Assembly (NCBI GenBank): GCA_002482545.1
Contig: DLGF01000024.1
Span: forward strand, 261,257 to 325,256
From: Sporomusaceae bacterium UBA7701
GTDB taxonomy: Bacteria > Bacillota > Negativicutes > Sporomusales > UBA7701
Length of the DNA: 64,000 bases
Direction of reading: 5' to 3'
Shown here: piece by piece, positions 59,093 to 64,000 of the stretch
How the letters are laid out: every line of letters starts with the position of its first letter
How positions within the stretch are numbered: position 1 is the stretch's first letter
The notes under the pieces: model-generated
The model's input: the letters and a program-made list of their open reading frames with translations, nothing else
What the model was told of the DNA's origin: nothing
Databases searched by the model: none
Position numbers and translations under genes: made by a program

Positions 59093-61399
59093 TTAATTCG
59101 CGTAGTAATTCATCAGGCAACCGGCCAGAATGATATCCCGTTCCTCTTGGGCCAAGCCTTCCAGCTTCAGGCTGATTCCCGCCGGCTCCCTGGCGCCGAT
59201 GACGAAGGCTTCGACTTTTTCCGCACCGGCCTTAAGGGCCTGACGGATTCCCGGTATATAGATCAGATCGCCTGTCAAAAGGATATCTCGGTCGCCGTCG
59301 GCAACGGTGAAGGGAAGCATGCCCCAGTTGATCAGATTGCTGCGGTAACGCTTGGTCGCGTATTCAACGGCAATATTGGCATCGCCCCCCAGCACCCGCT
59401 GCGAAGAGGCCGCCTGCTCCCGCGCGGAGCCGTCGCCCGGTCTGACCGCGAAAATCACGCTGCCTGCTCCCGTGTCTTCCATAAATTGCTCGAATTGCTC
59501 AGGCTTTTCCAAGCCCGCCGCCAAGACAGGCTGAAAGAATGCCGCCACTTCATCCGCCTTTTGCTGCCCGGATAGCTTCTGCCGCTCCAGTTCGATCGCC
59601 TGAACCGCCTTGGCCCGGCCGACATACCCGGGGTCTTTTCGCGAGAGGGTGAATTCGGCAAGCTTTACCGGATTGGAACGGAACGAGGACGCCTCGCCCG
59701 ATGGAATGAGTTCATCCGTGGTGGTAACAGGATCATGGATTACGGAAGCGACCTTGAGCAACAGGTTTTTTGGCAGGGCCCGAACCCTGGGCCATTCGGC
59801 GATATTGGGCCCAAGGGTTATTTCTTCCTCCGGCCTGGCCTTGCCGAAGCCCTGATAAACCCGGTTGCCATAGACCTTACTATCAAAGCGGTAGGGCAAA
59901 AGCTCTGCCGGGAAATCCATTTCCGTGGCTGGGGTAAGGCTTCCTCCGTTCACGGCGGTGGCCGCTATGGAGCGGGCGTCCATCAGGGCTACGGAGGCAA
60001 TCTGTCCGTCGGCAGGCTTAGAACCTTCCCGGTTGGGGAAATTGCGGGTTGTATGCCGGATGCTCAGGCCGTTATTGGCCGGCACGTCGCCCGCCCCGAA
60101 ACACGGGCCGCAAAAGGCCGTCCTTATGACCGCACCCGCACTCATCAGTTTTTCAATGGAATGGTTACGGATGAGTTCCAAATTTACCGGTTGACTCGCA
60201 GGGTAAATGCTCAAAGCAAACGCCCGTGCGCCCGTAGACTTTCCGTCCAGAAGCTGCGCCATCGCCGCTATGTTCTCAAAAGTGCCGCCCGCGCAGCCGG
60301 CAACGATGCCCTGGTCGACCTTCAGCCGCCCGTTCACGACCTTATCCGTAAGCCGGAGTGCCAAGCCGGGGTTTTCCAACTGTTTTTCCCCGGCTGCTTC
60401 GACCTCGCGAAGAATCTCCACGGCGTGACGGTTCAGCTCCGAAATCGGCCATACATTGCTGGGATGAAACGGCAGGGCAATCATCGGTTCCACCCGGTCC
60501 AGATCGACTTTTAGCATTCCGTCGTAATAGCTGACTTCAGCAGGCTCCAGCTTCCGGTAGGCCTCGGGGCGTCCGTGGATCCGGTAATAGTCCCGCACTT
60601 TCTCATCCGCGCACCAAATGGAGGACAAGCACGCCGTCTCGGTTGTCATGACATCGATGCCGTTGCGGAAATCGACTGAAAGGGGTTCTACGCCCGGCCC
60701 GACAAATTCCAGAACCTTATTTTTGACAAATCCGTCTTTAAATACAGCCCCAATGATCGCCAGGGCCACATCCTGCGGCCCGACGCCCGGCTTCGGCCGG
60801 CCGCTTAAATAGACCGCCACCACTTCGGGATAAGCGGTGTCATAGGTTTTCGCAAGAAGTTGCTTTACCAGTTCGGGGCCGCCTTCACCAAAGGCCATGG
60901 TCCCCAAAGCGCCATAACGGGTATGGCTGTCCGACCCAAGGATCATTTTTCCGCAGCCGGCCATCATCTCCCGCATATATTGATGGATAACCGCCTGATG
61001 GGCGGGAACGAAAATCCCGCCAAATTTCCGGGCGGCGGTAAGGCCGTAAATATGATCGTCCTCGTTGATTGTCCCGCCCACGGCGCACAGGCTGTTGTGG
61101 CAGTTGGTCAGAACGTAGGGCACGGGAAATTCCTTCAACCCGCTGGCCTTGGCGGTCTGAATGATGCCAACATATGTAATATCATGGGACGCCAAGCAAT
61201 CGAAACGCAGCTTGAGATTGCGCCAGTCCCCCGACGCATTGTGCGAATTCAGTATCCCATAAGCAATGGTGCCGGTCCGGGCCCTGTCCACGGCGCCGGC
61301 CGAATCTTCGCCATGCCCGTGCCGGGCCAGTTGGCCCGCTTCTTCCACAATGATCCGACCGTTTAAAAGGAAGACTCCTTTTTTTAGTAATTTAATCAT
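59093..61399 (-). CDS. Aconitase-family hydratase (YbhJ-like)
   Basis: 4Fe-4S hydro-lyase of the aconitase superfamily. Substrate/cluster regions: ILGSDSHTRYGALGTMAFGEGG, TTETACLSS, CGPCFGAGDVPANNGLSIRHTTRNFPNREGS with two cluster cysteines in CGPC, and the swivel domain starting about residue 560, with YRSNLINWGMLPF. 768 residues. Similar to the less-studied YbhJ type rather than AcnA/AcnB. As the third gene after a (homo)citrate synthase and an isocitrate-type dehydrogenase it most likely converts citrate to isocitrate; homoaconitase is possible. Confidence 0.9.
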   Translation of the reverse strand: MIKLLKKGVFLLNGRIIVEEAGQLARHGHGEDSAGAVDRARTGTIAYGILNSHNASGDWRNLKLRFDCLASHDITYVGIIQTAKASGLKEFPVPYVLTNCHNSLCAVGGTINEDDHIYGLTAARKFGGIFVPAHQAVIHQYMREMMAGCGKMILGSDSHTRYGALGTMAFGEGGPELVKQLLAKTYDTAYPEVVAVYLSGRPKPGVGPQDVALAIIGAVFKDGFVKNKVLEFVGPGVEPLSVDFRNGIDVMTTETACLSSIWCADEKVRDYYRIHGRPEAYRKLEPAEVSYYDGMLKVDLDRVEPMIALPFHPSNVWPISELNRHAVEILREVEAAGEKQLENPGLALRLTDKVVNGRLKVDQGIVAGCAGGTFENIAAMAQLLDGKSTGARAFALSIYPASQPVNLELIRNHSIEKLMSAGAVIRTAFCGPCFGAGDVPANNGLSIRHTTRNFPNREGSKPADGQIASVALMDARSIAATAVNGGSLTPATEMDFPAELLPYRFDSKVYGNRVYQGFGKARPEEEITLGPNIAEWPRVRALPKNLLLKVASVIHDPVTTTDELIPSGEASSFRSNPVKLAEFTLSRKDPGYVGRAKAVQAIELERQKLSGQQKADEVAAFFQPVLAAGLEKPEQFEQFMEDTGAGSVIFAVRPGDGSAREQAASSQRVLGGDANIAVEYATKRYRSNLINWGMLPFTVADGDRDILLTGDLIYIPGIRQALKAGAEKVEAFVIGAREPAGISLKLEGLAQEERDIILAGCLMNYYAN

Positions 61400-61450
61400 C
61401 TACCCCGCCCATCCTTATTCAAAATTATAAATGCCGCTTCATTGGCTTCG

Positions 61451-62455
61451 TCAGCGACCCAGGTTTTTGATAATGGCCGCCGTCATCTCTGCGGTGGTTG
61501 CCTGCCCGCCCAGATCAGGGGTCTGGGCTTCGCCGCCGGCAAGCACTTTTTCCAGCGCCGACCGGATTTTGGCGGCCGCCGGCCTTTCTCCCAGATACTC
61601 CAGCATCATCGCCCCGGATAATAACATTGCGGCGGGATTGGCGATATTCCGGCCGGCAATATCGGGAGCAGTCCCGTGCACCGCTTCGAAAATAGCCCAG
61701 TCCGCGCCGAGGTTGGCGCCGGGGACAACCCCCAAGCCCCCTACCAGGCCGGCGCACAAGTCAGAGATGATGTCCCCGTAAAGGTTCGGTGCAACCAGCA
61801 CGTCATATTTCCCGGGCCGGACCACGAGCTGCATGCAAAGATTGTCGACGATGACTTCCTCGTACTCGACGGCCGGGAACTCTTTGGCAACCTCCCTTGC
61901 GCAATTCAGAAACAAGCCGTCGGTAAATTTCATAATATTAGCCTTGTGAACAGCCGTCACTTTTTTACGGCCGTGGGCGGCGGCGTATTCAAAGGCGGCC
62001 CGGACAATGCGCCGCGAAGCCTCGGCGGTAATGATCTTCAAGCCGACGGCGGCCTGGCTTCCCACCTGATGCTCCGCCCCGCTGTACAAGTCCTCGGTGT
62101 TCTCCCGGAATACTACAAGGTCGACCCCTTCGGGGTAGCGCGTCTTTATGCCCGGCAGCGACTTTACCGGCCGTAAATTACAATATAGCTGAAACTCCTT
62201 TCGGAGGGTAACGTTTATGCTGCGATAGCCCGCCCCCACCTGAGTTGTGAGCGGTCCCTTCAAGGCCACCTTATTGGCGCGGATACTGTCCAGCGTTTGT
62301 TCCGGCAAGGGATCCCCAAACCGGGTTATCCCCGCCTGGCCGGCATAGCATAGCTCCCAGGTCACCGGCGCTTCGGCCGCGGCAAAGACCTGCCGCGTTG
62401 CCTCCGCTATTTCCGGTCCGATGCCGTCGCCCGGGATTAAGGTTACTGTATGCAT
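61451..62455 (-). CDS. NAD-type isocitrate/homoisocitrate dehydrogenase
   Basis: Beta-decarboxylating dehydrogenase (334 residues). TLIPGDGIGPEI at the start, substrate region VTLRKEFQLYCNLRPVKSLPG, VFRENTEDLYSGAEH, KANIMKFTDGLF and cofactor/metal sites around DILVAPNLYGDIISD-like and GSAPDIAG-like boxes (here VHGTAPDIAGRN). The NLRP and RENTEDLY motifs fit NAD-isocitrate or homoisocitrate dehydrogenase better than LeuB. ATG at 62455 follows AAGGGAG. Between the synthase and the hydratase genes. Confidence 0.9.
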   Translation of the reverse strand: MHTVTLIPGDGIGPEIAEATRQVFAAAEAPVTWELCYAGQAGITRFGDPLPEQTLDSIRANKVALKGPLTTQVGAGYRSINVTLRKEFQLYCNLRPVKSLPGIKTRYPEGVDLVVFRENTEDLYSGAEHQVGSQAAVGLKIITAEASRRIVRAAFEYAAAHGRKKVTAVHKANIMKFTDGLFLNCAREVAKEFPAVEYEEVIVDNLCMQLVVRPGKYDVLVAPNLYGDIISDLCAGLVGGLGVVPGANLGADWAIFEAVHGTAPDIAGRNIANPAAMLLSGAMMLEYLGERPAAAKIRSALEKVLAGGEAQTPDLGGQATTAEMTAAIIKNLGR

Positions 62456-62482
62456 ATTGTTTTCTCCCTTCATCCTAAAGCT

Positions 62483-63655
62483 TTAAACCGCGTTAACCTT
62501 TTCGTAGGTATACTCGTCGTATAAGTGAATAAGTTCCTTGTCAATCAGCGGCCGCTTGAGGTCCACCGCCAAGGCCCTCACCTTGGTCAGCAGTTCTCCG
62601 GCTACGGCTTCATCAAACTGGACGCCTAATTCCTTAAACTTATTGATAAGCGACGCCGAACCGGAATGCTTGCCGATGATGATCTGCCGCTCCAGGCCGA
62701 CTTCCTCGGGATCAAAGGCTTCGTAGGTTCTGGGGTTCTTCAGCGCCCCGTCGGCGTGAATACCCGATTCGTGGGCGAACATATTGGAACCCACCACTGC
62801 TTTCCAGGCGGGCAGGATCCGGGCGGAGGCGCGGGCGACATACTCGCAGGCTTCTTTCAGCTTGCCGGTGTTGTAAGGCACCTCATTATTGTAAACATGC
62901 TTCAGGGCCATGACCACCTCTTCCAGGGCGGCATTGCCGGCTCTCTCGCCTAGGCCGTTCACGGTGACGCCCATATATCTGGCACCGGCCTGCAGCCCTG
63001 CCAGCGCGTTGGCGGTGGCCATCCCGAAATCATTATGGGTATGCATCTCGATTTCCAGATCGATCGCCTGACGCAGGCGTTGGATGCGCTCAAATATCGA
63101 TAACGGATCCATAATGCCGACGGTGTCGCAATAACGCAGCCGGTCGGCTCCCGCCTGTTTGGCCGCCCGGGCAAACGCCAGCAGGAACTGCTCATCGCTG
63201 CGGGAGGCGTCCTCGGCATTCACCGAAATGTATAATCCCTGGCTTTTGGCGTACTCCGCCGCTTTGACCATGCTTTCCAGCACTCTCTCCCGCGTGGACC
63301 CCAGCTTGTATTTAATGTGGATATCCGATGTCGATATGGAGATGGCCGCTGCGTCGACGCCACAGTCGACCGAGGCTTGCAAATCCTTGATGCTGGCCCG
63401 GTTCCACGCCATAATGCTGGCCTTCAGGCCCAGCCTGGCGACGGCCTTTATGCTTTCAGCCTCGTCGCCGCCCATAATCGGCGTACCGGCCTCGATCTGA
63501 TCCACGCCGATCTCGTCCAGCAGCTTGGCGATATACACCTTCTCCTTCTTCGAGAACACTACCCCCGCCGTCTGCTCCCCGTCGCGCAGGGTAGTATCCA
63601 CTATGTATACCGGCTTCTCCGGCAGCTGCCCGTAGCGCCCGATCATCTTATTCAT
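62483..63655 (-). CDS. NifV-like (homo)citrate synthase
   Basis: DRE-TIM metallolyase (390 residues) that condenses acetyl-CoA with a 2-oxo acid. DTTLRDGEQTAGVVFS, IEAGTPIMGGDE, MHTHNDFGMATANALAG and GERAGNAALEEVVMAL are the family motifs; the close match to NifV excludes an ordinary LeuA. With an aconitase-family hydratase and an isocitrate-type dehydrogenase in the same operon, oxaloacetate (Re-citrate synthase activity) is the likely acceptor; 2-oxoglutarate (homocitrate) remains possible. Start ATG at 63655 follows GGGAGGGG. Confidence 0.88.
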   Translation of the reverse strand: MNKMIGRYGQLPEKPVYIVDTTLRDGEQTAGVVFSKKEKVYIAKLLDEIGVDQIEAGTPIMGGDEAESIKAVARLGLKASIMAWNRASIKDLQASVDCGVDAAAISISTSDIHIKYKLGSTRERVLESMVKAAEYAKSQGLYISVNAEDASRSDEQFLLAFARAAKQAGADRLRYCDTVGIMDPLSIFERIQRLRQAIDLEIEMHTHNDFGMATANALAGLQAGARYMGVTVNGLGERAGNAALEEVVMALKHVYNNEVPYNTGKLKEACEYVARASARILPAWKAVVGSNMFAHESGIHADGALKNPRTYEAFDPEEVGLERQIIIGKHSGSASLINKFKELGVQFDEAVAGELLTKVRALAVDLKRPLIDKELIHLYDEYTYEKVNAV

Positions 63656-63766
63656 GTGTTTCCCCTCCCGATTTTTTGTACCTGACAAGCGGAAAAATTC
63701 AACTGCCCTCCTTCCATCGGCGACCCTCTTGCGCATCGTTCGAAGTTTTCATTTTTTGCACTTTTT

Positions 63767-63794
63767 AAATACATGTATTTACGTATACAAGTAT
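63767..63794. promoter_or_regulatory. Tandem operator-like palindromes
   Basis: A perfect 14-bp palindrome AAATACATGTATTT (63767-63780) is followed by a related, slightly imperfect copy ATACAAGTAT (63785-63794). The centres are about 16 bp apart. They lie just downstream of the -10 box, the typical place for a repressor site. Confidence 0.5.
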
Positions 63795-63804
63795 TTTAAA
63801 TATT

Positions 63805-63833
63805 ATTATAGCGGCAGATGGAATATTTGGCTA
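63805..63833 (-). promoter_or_regulatory. Promoter of the (homo)citrate operon
   Basis: -10 TATAAT (63810-63805), 17-bp spacer and a weak -35 TAGCCA (63833-63828) on the minus strand. The -10 is perfect; the -35 matches four of six positions. Confidence 0.6.
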
Positions 63834-64000
63834 GTAGCTTTATAAAAAATTTTTAAATATTCACAATGAAGCATATTAATTCATTTAAAATACAAGGTCG
63901 CCCGCCTTTGGACCACCGCCTGCTGCTTTTCCCGGAAAACCGCCGTCGGCTAACCTGTCCCGGAGTCTCCACTACAAGATTAAATGAGAAACCCCCCGGC

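Larger units (their letters stand above)
63656..64000. other. Upstream region of the (homo)citrate operon; no gene
   Basis: Bases 63656-63760 are leader sequence of the synthase gene. An AT-rich block (about 63747-63890) carries the promoter and repeats listed separately. Bases 63890-64000 are GC-rich with no frame I can support and no riboswitch motif I recognise. Confidence 0.5.

Noticed and set aside
58801..59133. Ala/Thr-rich plus-strand frame overlapping the small Tyr/Cys-rich gene
   Set aside because: Low-complexity out-of-frame reading with no ribosome site; the 58707 frame has AGGAGG and fits the hairpin after its stop.
63840..64000. Possible T-box or other riboswitch upstream of the synthase gene
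   Set aside because: No T-box AGGGTGGNACCGCG motif, specifier loop or antiterminator pair could be found.
1..64000. CRISPR arrays, insertion sequences, rRNA genes
   Set aside because: No regularly spaced repeats, transposase genes or rRNA sequence were seen in the window.

Overview
The window reads as chromosomal DNA of an endospore-forming, Gram-negative-type Firmicute, most likely Negativicutes (Sporomusaceae-like). The reasons are the classic Firmicutes blocks (rnhB-ylqF-lepB-rplS-trmD-rimM-ylqD-khpA-rpsP-ffh-ylxM-ftsY-smc, and fapR-plsX-fabH-fabK-fabD-fabG-acpP), sporulation markers (spoVS with a textbook sigma-H promoter, ylbJ), and a P-type (TrbB/F/G/I, TraF, TraG) conjugation module. 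The family-level placement is inference. Almost every gene lies on the minus strand.

Region 1 (1-11,411): the end of an integrated conjugative element. Read on the minus strand it runs ParA, ParB, a terminator, a coiled-coil protein, an Xre regulator, a Rep-like winged-helix protein with in-frame 15-bp repeats, an HTH protein, a decayed copy of that protein's C-terminus, TraF-type peptidase, TrbF/VirB8, TrbG/VirB9, TrbI/VirB10, TraG/VirD4 and TrbB/VirB11. By eye it is more AT-rich than the rest. No relaxase, VirB4 or recombinase is in the window; they would lie beyond position 1. The element abuts a comM gene whose last fifth is missing, so comM looks like the integration site.

Region 2 (11,370-28,440): truncated comM, yraN, an HD-GYP protein, a FlhB-tail-like and a FliK-like protein, then the RNase HII / ribosome-assembly / SRP / tRNA-modification / SMC block, ending with spoVS. 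A strong sigma-A promoter precedes ylxM-ffh.

Region 3 (28,528-40,417): radical SAM protein, rnc, the type II fatty-acid synthesis operon with its regulator FapR and two FabK-like flavoproteins, then rpmF, yceD and ackA.

Region 4 (40,619-48,268): ylbM/tmcAL, a patatin-like lipase, ylbJ, a coiled-coil protein, coaD, rsmD, a DUF4127 protein and an NlpC/P60 endopeptidase.

Region 5 (48,380-58,520): tRNA-Pro(CGG), tRNA-Gln(TTG), an EF-G-like GTPase, an FmdB-like zinc ribbon, PduO-type cobalamin adenosyltransferase, ndk, an M42 peptidase, S-adenosylmethionine decarboxylase, a fumarylacetoacetase-family enzyme, a strongly structured ~300-nt intergenic segment that looks like a non-coding RNA, htpX, an SRPBCC protein, a class III aminotransferase and a small membrane protein.

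Region 6 (58,707-64,000): a small Tyr/His/Arg/Cys-rich orphan protein and an operon of a NifV-like (homo)citrate synthase, an NAD-type isocitrate/homoisocitrate dehydrogenase and an aconitase-family hydratase. The operon probably makes 2-oxoglutarate from oxaloacetate and acetyl-CoA, and has a promoter with tandem operator-like repeats upstream.
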